The translations under genes were made by a program, and so were the position numbers. A stretch of DNA of 64,000 bases, taken from NCBI GenBank assembly GCA_050249695.1, contig JBFWQA010000006.1:1-64000 (forward strand), given 5' to 3'. Of this stretch, positions 49,865-58,320 are shown in pieces. Under the pieces are notes generated by a model. That model made no database searches and was not told where the DNA came from. It saw only the letters and a list, made by a program, of their open reading frames with translations. The DNA comes from JACKJP01 sp050249695. Its GTDB lineage: Bacteria; Pseudomonadota; Alphaproteobacteria; Rhizobiales; Tepidamorphaceae. Numbering within the stretch: position 1 is the stretch's first letter; every line of letters begins with the position of its first letter.

Positions 49865-52521
49865 CCGGCACGATCATCACGGAAGAACGCAACATCGCCA
49901 ACGCGCTGATCTCGGGTCTCGCCAATCTGACCGAGACGCCGACGCGCGAGGAGGTGGAGGAGAAGGCGAAGCAGATCGCCGCCATCTTCGGCTACGCCGG
50001 CGATCTCCGCAACATCATTACCGAGGCGATAATCTCGGTCGACACGCGCATGGGCGCGGGTGTTTCTCTGGTCGACGTCGCCGCGAAGCATGACGACCAG
50101 TGGGTCCGCAAGCGCGAGGACATCACCTGGACCTATGGCAGTGCCTATGAAAACTTCCTGCTGAAGGACGGCTGGCCGCCCCGGATGGTCCAGTCGCTGA
50201 GTGACGTCACCGGCCGCATCCTGGGGCATCTCCAGGACCCCCACAGCGAGGGGACGACGTGGAACCGCCGCGGCTTGGTCATCGGCCACGTCCAGTCCGG
50301 CAAGACCGCCAACTACACCGGCCTGATCGCCCGTGCTACCGACGCCGGCTACAAGTTCATCATCGTCATCGCCGGCATCCACAACAACCTGCGCAAGCAG
50401 ACCCAGGAACGCATCGACGAAGCCTTCATCGGGCGGTCCAGTGACCCCGAGGACCGCCGCTCCATCGGCGTCGGCCTCGACCCAGGCTATCCACATCCTG
50501 TGACGCTCACCAACATCAACGAGGACTTCAACAAGAATACTGCGGCGAAGAGCGGCTGGAAGATCAACGATTTCTCCAAACCGATCATCCTCATCATCAA
50601 GAAGAATGTCACGACGCTGACGGCGCTGCACAAATGGCTGAAGGCGCTGAACGCCGAGGGCGACGGCCGGATTTCCGACGTGCCGATGCTGCTGATCGAC
50701 GACGAGGCCGACAACGCCTCGATCAACACCAACAAGGACGATCTCGACCCGACCCGCACCAACGCCATGATCCGGCGCATTTTGGGGCTGTTCGCCAAAT
50801 CCTGCTACGTCGGCTACACAGCAACGCCATTCGCCAACATCTTCATTAATCCTGACGCATATGATGATGACGTGCGTGAGGAGCTGTTCCCGCGCGACTT
50901 CATCTACTGCCTTGATGCGCCGACCACCTATTTTGGCGCGGAGAAGGTGTTTCTCGACGACGAGACCAGCCAATCGATCGTGAAGCCGATCGACGACTGC
51001 GAGGACTTCCTTCCCTACAGGCACAAGCGCGATGATCCCGTCCCGGAGCTGCCGCCCAGCCTCTACCGCGCGCTAGACGAGTTCCTAGTTGCACGCGCCA
51101 TCCGCAACCTGCGCGGGCAGACCGGCAAGCACTGCTCGATGATGATTAACGTGTCGCGTTTCGTGCCGGTGCAGCAGGCCGTGCGCGATTTCCTCAGCCT
51201 GCGAGAGAAGAAGATCAGGGACGCTGTCCGGACCAATTATTTGATGCCGGAGCCCGTCTCGTCGGCGAACGTCTACATGCAGGGACTGAAACAGGCATTC
51301 GACGCCGAATATGCCGATGCCGGCTTCACCTGGCCCGAGGTCAAAGCCGCGCTCAACGGCGTTTTCGATCACCTCCACCTCTACGTCATCAACAGCAAGA
51401 GCGACGAGGTGCTCGACTACACCCGGTACGAGAAGGAGGGTATCGGCCTCACCGCGATCGCCGTTGGCGGTCTTAGCCTTTCACGCGGCCTGACCATCGA
51501 GGGTCTGACCGTCAGCTATATGTATCGCAACACCAAGATGTACGACACGCTGATGCAGATGGGCCGCTGGTTTGGCTATCGGCCGGGCTTCGAGGATCTC
51601 TGCCGCGTTAATCTCTCGCGCGACTCCATCAACTGGTACTCCCATATCGCCGAGGCCGCCGAAGAACTCACGCAGCAGGTCAAGCGGATGCGGCGCGACG
51701 GCCTCAGCCCGAAGGATTTCGGGCTGTACGTCCGTTCGCATCCTGACAGCCTGCTGATCACCGCTACCAACAAGATGCGGGCCGGTCAGGAGGTAACGGT
51801 CGAACAGAGTTTCAGCGGGCGGCTGCGGGAAAGTTACGTCGTGTCGACCGATCCGGAGGTAAACGCCCGGAACTTCGAGCTCATCGCCGAGCACTGGCGC
51901 GGCGGATTCGGCGGGCGACTGGGGGAGGACACCGGAAAGGGCCTGATCTTCCGCGACGTCCCGATCGCGATTGTCGAGAGTTTCCTGACCCGGTTCGAGA
52001 CCCACTCGACCTTCGCCGGCATCAAATCGGATGTGGTCAACTATCTTGAACGGATTGCCGAGAAGCGTTCGCTCGCCGACGTGCTGCTGATCTCCCCCGG
52101 AGGCACTCCGGGCGATGGCGGGTCGTTTACGCTGGGAAATCAGGTGCGCGTTGTCGGCAGGGATCAGCCGAACGGAACCGCGTGGCGCTTGAACAAGGAC
52201 CGTGTAGCCTCGCGCGGAGATGAGAAACTCGGACTTGCTGATGCGCAGCGGAAGGAGGCCGAGGCGCTGGCTGACGGAGAGGATGGAACCGGAGCGGTGT
52301 CCGACACGCACTACCGGATGGTCCGGAACAGGCCGCTCCTCATGATCCACAGCCTCGAACCCAGAGATGGGGCCGTGGCAGGGCCGATCGCCGCTTTCGG
52401 CGTGAGCTTTCCCTATGGGGACTATTCGACCACCATCAACGTGGTCGTGAACAAGGTCTGGCTCCAGCAGATGCAGGGCTATGGCGATGATCCGGACGAG
52501 GAGGAGGACTACGATGTCTGA
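49861..52521 (+). CDS. Z1-domain SF2 helicase/ATPase
   Basis: The 886-residue protein has superfamily 2 motifs: Walker A in GHVQSGKTANYTGL near residue 147, DDEAD near 279, the motif III-like YTATPF near 319, and motif VI QMGRWFGYR near 567. The central-to-C-terminal part corresponds to the Z1 domain (ITVEGLTVSYMYR-like region near 545). Z1 proteins are the ATP-driven component of restriction systems such as NgoAVII/CglI. Overlap with the ATPase gene upstream (ATGA) and with the nuclease gene downstream (8 bases) indicates one coordinated complex. Confidence 0.92.
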   Translation: MTGTIITEERNIANALISGLANLTETPTREEVEEKAKQIAAIFGYAGDLRNIITEAIISVDTRMGAGVSLVDVAAKHDDQWVRKREDITWTYGSAYENFLLKDGWPPRMVQSLSDVTGRILGHLQDPHSEGTTWNRRGLVIGHVQSGKTANYTGLIARATDAGYKFIIVIAGIHNNLRKQTQERIDEAFIGRSSDPEDRRSIGVGLDPGYPHPVTLTNINEDFNKNTAAKSGWKINDFSKPIILIIKKNVTTLTALHKWLKALNAEGDGRISDVPMLLIDDEADNASINTNKDDLDPTRTNAMIRRILGLFAKSCYVGYTATPFANIFINPDAYDDDVREELFPRDFIYCLDAPTTYFGAEKVFLDDETSQSIVKPIDDCEDFLPYRHKRDDPVPELPPSLYRALDEFLVARAIRNLRGQTGKHCSMMINVSRFVPVQQAVRDFLSLREKKIRDAVRTNYLMPEPVSSANVYMQGLKQAFDAEYADAGFTWPEVKAALNGVFDHLHLYVINSKSDEVLDYTRYEKEGIGLTAIAVGGLSLSRGLTIEGLTVSYMYRNTKMYDTLMQMGRWFGYRPGFEDLCRVNLSRDSINWYSHIAEAAEELTQQVKRMRRDGLSPKDFGLYVRSHPDSLLITATNKMRAGQEVTVEQSFSGRLRESYVVSTDPEVNARNFELIAEHWRGGFGGRLGEDTGKGLIFRDVPIAIVESFLTRFETHSTFAGIKSDVVNYLERIAEKRSLADVLLISPGGTPGDGGSFTLGNQVRVVGRDQPNGTAWRLNKDRVASRGDEKLGLADAQRKEAEALADGEDGTGAVSDTHYRMVRNRPLLMIHSLEPRDGAVAGPIAAFGVSFPYGDYSTTINVVVNKVWLQQMQGYGDDPDEEEDYDV

Positions 52522-53479
52522 GTCCTCGCCGTGGGATGACATTGCGGTGCCCGGCGCGGACTTCAATGTGCGCCGGGTCCCCGGCGAAACCGCCGTGCCC
52601 TGCTTCTGGGGACGGGACACGGCCGGGGCTTGCCTGTTCATTGCTGAGCTTGAGGGCGATCACACCGACCCGTTCCGGAAGAACGTGGCTACGGTTCATG
52701 GCATCGATGTCGATCTTCGTGGGGGCGAACCGGGGCAACAGCGGCTTGTCCTCACCCTCGAAAAGCATGTCGACCGTGATCTTTTCGAGGGCCTTTGCCG
52801 CACGCTTGCATCCGCTCTGGAGCGGGCCACTGACTCCGCCAGCTCGCTCGCCGTCGCGCTGGCGCACATCCGGCGCTGGAAGACCTTCATGTCCGGTCGC
52901 AGCCAGCACCTCTCGGCCGAGGAGGTTCGCGGCCTCTTCGCCGAACTCATCTTCCTGCTGGAACTGATGGAACGGCAGCCGTCGACCGCCGCCGCCGTCG
53001 AAGCCTGGCTCGGCCCGGAAAAGTCCCATCAGGATTTCATCTTCGGCAAGACGGCCGTCGAGATCAAATCGCTCTCCGGCACCGAGCGCAGCACGGTCCG
53101 CATCTCCTCCGAGGATCAGCTCGAATCGCTCAACGATGAACTGTTTCTGCGCATCTACCGGTTGAGCAATCTGCCCGACGCCGCAGGTGCCCAGTCCCTC
53201 AACGAGATCGTCGCGGCGGTCCAGACGCAGCTCGCTGAGGCGGATGCCGTCGAGGCGTTCGACCGCAAACTGGTTGCGCACGGCTACGCGCCGCTGCCTG
53301 ACTATGACCAGCCACGCTTCATCGTCAGCGATACGCACAGTTATCGTGTCGTCGAGGGATTCCCACGACTCATGCGGTCGCAGCTCCCGACCGGCATCGA
53401 CCGGATCGCCTACGATATCCGGCTGGAAACCATTGCACCTTACGAATGCGATGCCGCGGGAGTCTTCGGGGGGAACTGA
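52514..53479 (+). CDS. PD-(D/E)XK nuclease-fold protein (DUF4420)
   Basis: The 321-residue protein carries a PD-(D/E)XK-type active site with Asp174 in SHQDFIFGK and Glu183-Ile-Lys185 in AVEIKSLSG. An upstream Glu lies in the LFAELIFLLE helix. This is the best candidate for the DNA-cleaving subunit of the operon. ATG 52514 is chosen because it follows the GAGGAGGA at the end of the Z1 gene; the gene overlaps Z1 by eight bases. Its TGA overlaps the ATG of the AIPR gene by one base. Confidence 0.88.
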   Translation: MSESSPWDDIAVPGADFNVRRVPGETAVPCFWGRDTAGACLFIAELEGDHTDPFRKNVATVHGIDVDLRGGEPGQQRLVLTLEKHVDRDLFEGLCRTLASALERATDSASSLAVALAHIRRWKTFMSGRSQHLSAEEVRGLFAELIFLLELMERQPSTAAAVEAWLGPEKSHQDFIFGKTAVEIKSLSGTERSTVRISSEDQLESLNDELFLRIYRLSNLPDAAGAQSLNEIVAAVQTQLAEADAVEAFDRKLVAHGYAPLPDYDQPRFIVSDTHSYRVVEGFPRLMRSQLPTGIDRIAYDIRLETIAPYECDAAGVFGGN

Positions 53480-55533
53480 TGGAACAGACCGTAGAGGAGT
53501 TTTTTCACGACTTCCGCCAGGAAACGCTGGCCGACGCAGAGGCCAACAGCACCTATCAGCTTGAAGCCTTCATGGAGGCGGTCTCCACCGAGCTGATCGA
53601 AACCGGCTTCATCGAGGGCTTCGAGCATTGCCATTACCGCGCGCCGCGCGGCATGCGCGTCGACGGCTACTGGTTCAACGACGAGGGCGCACTCGACATC
53701 TTCGTGGCCGACTTCGACTGCCGGCGCGAGCTGGAGACGCTCACGCGCACCGACGTGGACGCCACGTTCAAGCGCGTCGTGAACTTCTTCGAGGCAAGCC
53801 TCCGAGGAATGCCGGAACCCGATGTCACCACGCCCGAATACGGGCTGGTCCGACAGATCGCCGACCGGCGGGCGATGCTGCGTCAGGTTAATTTCTATCT
53901 GACGTCCGAGCGGGTGCTGAGCGACCGCTTCCAGGGATTTCCTGATGGGGAGGTGGGCGGCATCCGCGCTACCTACCACATCTGGGACATGGCGAGATTC
54001 CAGCGCCAGCGCAGCTCGCGGGGGCACAAGGAGCCTCTCGACATCGATTTCGTCGAGATGTTCGGCAACGGCATCGCCTGTCTGCCGGCCAATCTCGGGT
54101 CGGACTCCTATCAGTCCTATCTGATCGTCATGCCGGCACCGATCATCGCGGCGCTCTACGACCGGTACAGCGCGCGGCTGCTGGAACAGAACGTGCGGAC
54201 CTTCCTCCAAGCCCGTGCGCAGGTGAACAAGGGCATCCGCGCGACCATCATCAATGAGCCGCAGATGTTCTTCGCCTACAACAACGGCATCACCGCGACT
54301 GCACAGGAGGTCGAGACGCGGATGACCGACAGCGGTCTCCAGATCGTCCGGATGACCGATCTCCAGATCGTGAATGGCGGTCAGACGACCGCCTCGCTGT
54401 TCCATACCCAGCGCCGCGACAAGGCCGACCTGTCGGGCATCTTCGTCCAGATGAAGCTGTCGGTGATCGACAGCGAGCAGAGTGAGATGGTTGTCCCCCG
54501 CATCTCGGAATATGCCAATACGCAGAACCGGGTGAACGCAGCCGACTTCTTCTCCAACCATCCCTTTCACGTTCGCATGGCCGAATTCTCACGCCGCATC
54601 TGGGCCCCCGCCCAGCAGGGCGCCCAGCGCGAGACCAAATGGTTCTACGAGCGGGCGCGCGGCCAGTATGTGGACGCGCAGTCGAAGCTCACCCCCGGCG
54701 AGCAGAAGCGCTTCCGTGCCGAATATCCCAAGACGCAGATGTTCACGAAGACCGACCTCGCCAAATTCGAGAACGTCTTCGCCGATCATCCTCGATGGGT
54801 GAACCTCGGCAGCCAGAAGAACTTCGCTCGCTATGCGCTGCGGATCGGGAAGGAATGGGAGAAGTCGTCGGACGGCTTCAACGAGTGGTATTTCAAGCGC
54901 GCCATTGCCCGCGGAATCCTGTTCCGCGCGACCGAGAAGCTGGTCTCGGCGCAGCCTTGGTACAATGGCGGCTATCGCGCGAACATCGTGGCCTACACGC
55001 TTTCGATGCTCGGCGAGATTACCATACGTCGCAAGACGATGGTCGATTATCAGCGCATCTGGGCGGCCCAAGCAATCGACGATGTGCTGTCGCAGTCGCT
55101 GGTCATTGTCGCGACAGCCGTGAACGAGTACATCATCCGGCCGCCACAAGGCATTTCCAATGTCTCCGAATGGTGCAAGAGGGAGGGATGTTGGAGGGGG
55201 CTAGTCGCCCATGCCGACTCGATCGTGGAGCTGCTGCCGGAGGCGTTCTGGGCTGGGCTGGCTAGCGCCGAGGACTCTCGCCACGAAGCGAAGACAGCGC
55301 GGCAGACGCAAAAGATCGACAACGGTATCGAAGCGCAGCGGCGGGTATTTGAGATACCATCAGCGCAGTGGTCTAGGATACTCAAGGAAGGTGCGCGGCG
55401 AAAGCTCTTTACGCCCAAGGAAGTGGGAATCCTGCAAATCGCAGAAAGAATACCTGTGAAGGTTCCTACCGAAAAACAGAGTACTGTTCTGCTTGAACTT
55501 CTTGGTAAGGCCAAGCGAGAGGGTTTTTTTTAA
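53479..55533 (+). CDS. AIPR family protein (abortive infection phage resistance)
   Basis: The 684-residue protein contains the AIPR core with the diagnostic FFAYNNGITATA and LQIVNGGQTTASLFH segments near residues 270-315, then NTQNRVNAADFFSNHPFH near 355. The family is linked to phage abortive infection and restriction-like operons, and its biochemical activity is not established. The last 40 codons are more AT-rich and end in a run of seven T. It is the final gene of the six-gene unit and ends 58 bases before the right direct repeat. Confidence 0.92.
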   Translation: MEQTVEEFFHDFRQETLADAEANSTYQLEAFMEAVSTELIETGFIEGFEHCHYRAPRGMRVDGYWFNDEGALDIFVADFDCRRELETLTRTDVDATFKRVVNFFEASLRGMPEPDVTTPEYGLVRQIADRRAMLRQVNFYLTSERVLSDRFQGFPDGEVGGIRATYHIWDMARFQRQRSSRGHKEPLDIDFVEMFGNGIACLPANLGSDSYQSYLIVMPAPIIAALYDRYSARLLEQNVRTFLQARAQVNKGIRATIINEPQMFFAYNNGITATAQEVETRMTDSGLQIVRMTDLQIVNGGQTTASLFHTQRRDKADLSGIFVQMKLSVIDSEQSEMVVPRISEYANTQNRVNAADFFSNHPFHVRMAEFSRRIWAPAQQGAQRETKWFYERARGQYVDAQSKLTPGEQKRFRAEYPKTQMFTKTDLAKFENVFADHPRWVNLGSQKNFARYALRIGKEWEKSSDGFNEWYFKRAIARGILFRATEKLVSAQPWYNGGYRANIVAYTLSMLGEITIRRKTMVDYQRIWAAQAIDDVLSQSLVIVATAVNEYIIRPPQGISNVSEWCKREGCWRGLVAHADSIVELLPEAFWAGLASAEDSRHEAKTARQTQKIDNGIEAQRRVFEIPSAQWSRILKEGARRKLFTPKEVGILQIAERIPVKVPTEKQSTVLLELLGKAKREGFF

Positions 55534-55591
55534 TTTCGGCGTCGTGGCATCGACAGTCACCACTTGCTATGCACTGGTGTGCAATAGGAGC

Positions 55592-55649
55592 TTGCGCCCA
55601 TGGCCGCGCGAATCCGCAGGCCGTGGTTGACGGCGTGAAGAACGCGTCT
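55592..55649 (+). repeat. Right 58-bp direct repeat of the defence island
   Basis: This is the second copy of the sequence at 46091-46148, with three substitutions. Its last base is the first base of the tRNA-Leu -10 box, and it contains the -35 TTGACG at 55627-55632. The arrangement is that of a target-site or att duplication that leaves the tRNA promoter intact. Confidence 0.9.
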
Positions 55650-55654
55650 ATGAT
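55627..55654 (+). promoter_or_regulatory. Sigma-70 type promoter of tRNA-Leu
   Basis: TTGACG, 16 bases, TATGAT, about 25 bases before the mature tRNA. The -35 element and spacer lie in the right direct repeat; only TATGAT from its second base on is outside it. Confidence 0.7.
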
Positions 55655-55678
55655 CCGCGCCGCATCGCGGCAATGCGG

Positions 55679-55763
55679 GCCCCTGTGGCGGAATTGGTAG
55701 ACGCGCTCGACTCAAAATCGAGTTCCGCAAGGAGTGCTGGTTCGAGTCCGGCCAGGGGCACCA
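55679..55763 (+). tRNA. tRNA-Leu (anticodon CAA)
   Basis: The 85-base sequence folds as a class II tRNA. The acceptor stem pairs GCCCCTG with CAGGGGC, the anticodon loop is CTCAAAA with anticodon CAA, a long variable arm is present, and the T arm is GCTGG-TTCGAGT-CCGGC. CCA is encoded at the 3' end. It decodes UUG. The 3' end touches the stop codon of the convergent SDR gene. Confidence 0.95.
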
Positions 55764-57047
55764 TCAACGCCGGTCTGCGATTGCACCATGGACCAGGACC
55801 AGCGCCATGAAGGCGAGGTTCTTCAGGAGCGGCCCGAGCGGATCGAGCCAGAGGCGCGGCAGCGCAAATCCGATCACCCCGGTATAGACGAGCACCACCA
55901 AAAGCTGCACGGCGGTGGACAGTCGGCCCTTCCCGTCGAGCATGACGATCCCCGCCACGAGGAGATCGGTGAGGCTCCCGGCAAGCTGGAGCGGCAGGGC
56001 CCAGCTCTGCGGCAGCGACAGCGCGTCGACGAGTTCGCGCGTGTAAGCGGTGCCGGAAAGCCAGCCAAGCAGCGCGGATGCGATCCACGTCAGCGCCAGA
56101 ACGGCTCTGAGAAGCGGCGGCAGGAAGAAGAGCCGCGCATGCCAGCGGTCCTGCACGCCGGCCGGATCGTCGCGCAAGGCGTCGGCGAGGCTGCGCGGCA
56201 GGAAGCCGATCGCGGCCGCGAAGGCTGCGCCGTTGCCGGCGTTGCCGGCAATCATCTGGACGAGGCTGTTGCGCGATACGGGACCGGCGCCGAACCTGTC
56301 GCCGATGCGGGCAAGCAGATGCATCAGCGGCATCGGCACGGAGACGAACCTTGCGCTTCCCAATCCGAGCCATTGCCGGTATCGGCCGAGAAGCTCGGCC
56401 AGAGCGATTGTTTCGGGGCCGGACGGCTCCAGCGTCCTGCCGGCGCAGGAATCATTCTCGCAGACCGTGCGGACGGCGCGCGCGAGATCCAGCGCGTGGA
56501 TCGGAGCGAAGAGAAAGTCGCCCTTGCCCGGCAGCGGCACGCGCCACGGCAGGGCAGAAAGGCCGCGAAGCAGCGAGGTGCCGCCATAGCTGCCACGGCC
56601 ATAGACGAGAGACGGTCGCAGGATCGTCCAGCGATTGCCGGACGCGCGCAGGATCGCCTCGCCGTGCAGCTTGGTGCGGGCATAGTCGGTGTCGACATCC
56701 TCGCGCGCGCTGATGGCGGAGACCAGCACGACGCGTCCGATGCCCGCCTTGCGGCAGGCAGCATAGAGGGATGCCGGCATCCTCACGTGGACGGCGTCCA
56801 TATCCAGGCCTCGCAGCAGACCGGCGGCGTTGACCACGGCATCGATGCCGGCGAGGCGGGCGAGCCATGCGTCTTCGGCGGTCTCGCGGGCTAGGTCGAG
56901 GGTGAGAATGCCGGCTTCAGGGAACGCGGCGCCAAGGCCTTCGTCGCGCCGCACGACGGCCACCACCTCATGCCCGTACCGCAGCAGTTCCGCGAGCACA
57001 TGCCTGCCGATGAAACCGCCAGCGCCAAGCAACAGGATGCGCATCAT
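55764..57047 (-). CDS. NAD(P)-binding SDR-like protein with C-terminal DoxX-like membrane domain
   Basis: The 427-residue protein has an extended-SDR Rossmann fold at the N-terminus (ILLLGAGGFIGRHVLAELLR, VVNAAGLLRG). The catalytic Tyr-Lys is in DTDYARTKLHGEA. From about residue 305 there are four hydrophobic helices of DoxX-like type. Such fusions are common in Proteobacteria and are thought to act on membrane-associated or quinone-like substrates, without proof. Its stop codon directly abuts the tRNA-Leu CCA end. Confidence 0.85.
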   Translation of the reverse strand: MMRILLLGAGGFIGRHVLAELLRYGHEVVAVVRRDEGLGAAFPEAGILTLDLARETAEDAWLARLAGIDAVVNAAGLLRGLDMDAVHVRMPASLYAACRKAGIGRVVLVSAISAREDVDTDYARTKLHGEAILRASGNRWTILRPSLVYGRGSYGGTSLLRGLSALPWRVPLPGKGDFLFAPIHALDLARAVRTVCENDSCAGRTLEPSGPETIALAELLGRYRQWLGLGSARFVSVPMPLMHLLARIGDRFGAGPVSRNSLVQMIAGNAGNGAAFAAAIGFLPRSLADALRDDPAGVQDRWHARLFFLPPLLRAVLALTWIASALLGWLSGTAYTRELVDALSLPQSWALPLQLAGSLTDLLVAGIVMLDGKGRLSTAVQLLVVLVYTGVIGFALPRLWLDPLGPLLKNLAFMALVLVHGAIADRR

Positions 57048-57371
57048 CGCCTTCCCTCGTTAAATCTCCACCGCGATCGCGCGGCTGGAACGGAACGCCA
57101 CCGGCAGCGCCGAGCGCCCTGGAGCCGGCCCGGCCGCGCCCCGCCGCCTGGACGCGCAACCGCATGCGAACCCGGCACAAGATCATCTGGCGAGACACGC
57201 AAGGCCCCGGTAGAATGGCACCCGTGTCTGGCGAAAGGAAACAGACGATTCCGGAAGGTCAATTCTACGTCGAGCGCCTCAATCCCAGAACATTTCGAAC
57301 ATCGTGAAAATATCAGGCGTGAGACATGCGTCGATCTGGCCCCGGAGAGCAAAATCACGGGGGTGACGGGA
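57048..57371. other. Intergenic region without a recognised gene
   Basis: This 324-base gap between the SDR-membrane fusion start and the next small secreted protein gene shows no convincing reading frame, RNA or strong terminator. It must contain the promoters of both divergent genes. No EcfG-type or FNR-type site was seen. Confidence 0.5.
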
Positions 57372-57716
57372 ATGCTCAAGCTCATGATGTCCGCCGCGAT
57401 GCTGACGGCGATGATGTGTGTGGCGGCGCAGGCGGAGAGAATTTGCGATGTCCGCAGCCAGCCGCTCAGCGATGGAGATATGATCACGATCAAGGGGCGT
57501 ATCGTCAGTTCGCCGTCCGGTCGCGACGATAACGGCGACTATGAGTACGAGATCGAGGATAGTTGCGGGCTCGCGGTCGTAACCAGCAGGGCGCGCATTC
57601 AGTGCAACGGTACCGTCACGATCAGCGGCAGCTATGACGAGGAGTACAGCGACTACCTGGAAGTGTTCGAAGAAGGCGACGTCGCGCTGACTGCAACCCA
57701 TGTGACATGCAGGTGA
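57372..57716 (+). CDS. Secreted small protein, possible OB-fold
   Basis: The 114-residue protein begins with a signal peptide (MLKLMMSAAMLTAMMCVAAQA). The mature part is beta-rich (SDGDMITIKGRIVSSPSG, CGLAVVTSRARIQCNGTV, FEEGDVALTATHVTC) with four cysteines, consistent with disulfides and a bacterial OB-fold. No family is recognised. A GACGGGA sequence precedes the ATG. Confidence 0.7.
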   Translation: MLKLMMSAAMLTAMMCVAAQAERICDVRSQPLSDGDMITIKGRIVSSPSGRDDNGDYEYEIEDSCGLAVVTSRARIQCNGTVTISGSYDEEYSDYLEVFEEGDVALTATHVTCR

Positions 57717-57790
57717 ACTGTCTCCAGTCATCGTGCGCCGGAGCCGTCCATCACATATCGGCAGCGTTCCCTGCGCGGCGGCAGCCGGCC

Positions 57791-57815
57791 GGAACAAAGC
57801 CGACTGCCCGGGGTT
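57791..57815 (+). promoter_or_regulatory. EcfG-like promoter of the 57.8 kb small gene
   Basis: GGAAC, 16 bases, GGTT. One deviation from CGTT. It ends 34 bases before the ATG at 57849. Confidence 0.45.
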
Positions 57816-57848
57816 GGTCTCCATGTGCCGGCACCATCAGGAAAGGAC

Positions 57849-58187
57849 ATGAGCACGATGACGCGCGATGACAGGGAAAGAGAGCGCCTCCAACGCGCTG
57901 CCGAACCGGGCAAGGCGAAGCCCGCCGGATCACCGCTGGCAGTGGGGCGGACTGACCGCGAGATAGATGCGGTGGACGTCGCAAACCCCGTCGAACCGGA
58001 CGCGATCGCGCAGGCGCAAAGCGAGACGGATGCCGCGAGCCTTGGCGTGGAACGAACCGAATTGATCCCCGGGGAAACCGACGACAATCCCTACAATGAG
58101 AGCGACGAAGCCTTGCCCGACGATAAGGGCGAGCGCGCTCTTCGACGCAACCCGTCCAGGGAAGGCGGACGCTTCGACGAAGTCTGA
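57849..58187 (+). CDS. Hydrophilic hypothetical protein
   Basis: The 112-residue protein is rich in Asp, Glu and Arg without hydrophobic segments (MSTMTRDDRERERLQRAAEP at the start, ETDDNPYNESDEALPDDKGE in the middle). It looks intrinsically disordered, like stress-induced hydrophilic proteins of rhizobia. GGAAAGG lies four to ten bases before the ATG. The upstream EcfG-like promoter supports a stress role. No domain is recognised. Confidence 0.72.
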   Translation: MSTMTRDDRERERLQRAAEPGKAKPAGSPLAVGRTDREIDAVDVANPVEPDAIAQAQSETDAASLGVERTELIPGETDDNPYNESDEALPDDKGERALRRNPSREGGRFDEV

Positions 58188-58240
58188 GGCCGCGGACGGC
58201 GCTTCGATGAAACGGGGCGGGTCGTCAATTGTATTTTCTG

Positions 58241-58256
58241 TTTGTCCGCCGACAAA
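58241..58256. promoter_or_regulatory. NnrR/FNR-type palindrome upstream of nirK
   Basis: TTTGTC-CGCC-GACAAA is a perfect 16-base palindrome with the TTG-N8-CAA core of Crp/Fnr-family sites. It lies 64 bases before the nirK ATG, at the position expected for activation by the NnrR encoded nearby. Confidence 0.7.
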
Positions 58257-58320
58257 GAGCGATTTCACGGCCCGGCGTAAAATCTTCGCATAGCATTCGA
58301 GCAAAGCGAAGGAGAAAGCC

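Noticed and set aside
46149..55591. Search for an integrase, transposase or excisionase in the defence island
   Set aside because: All six open frames are accounted for by defence functions. No recombinase motif or terminal inverted repeat was seen.
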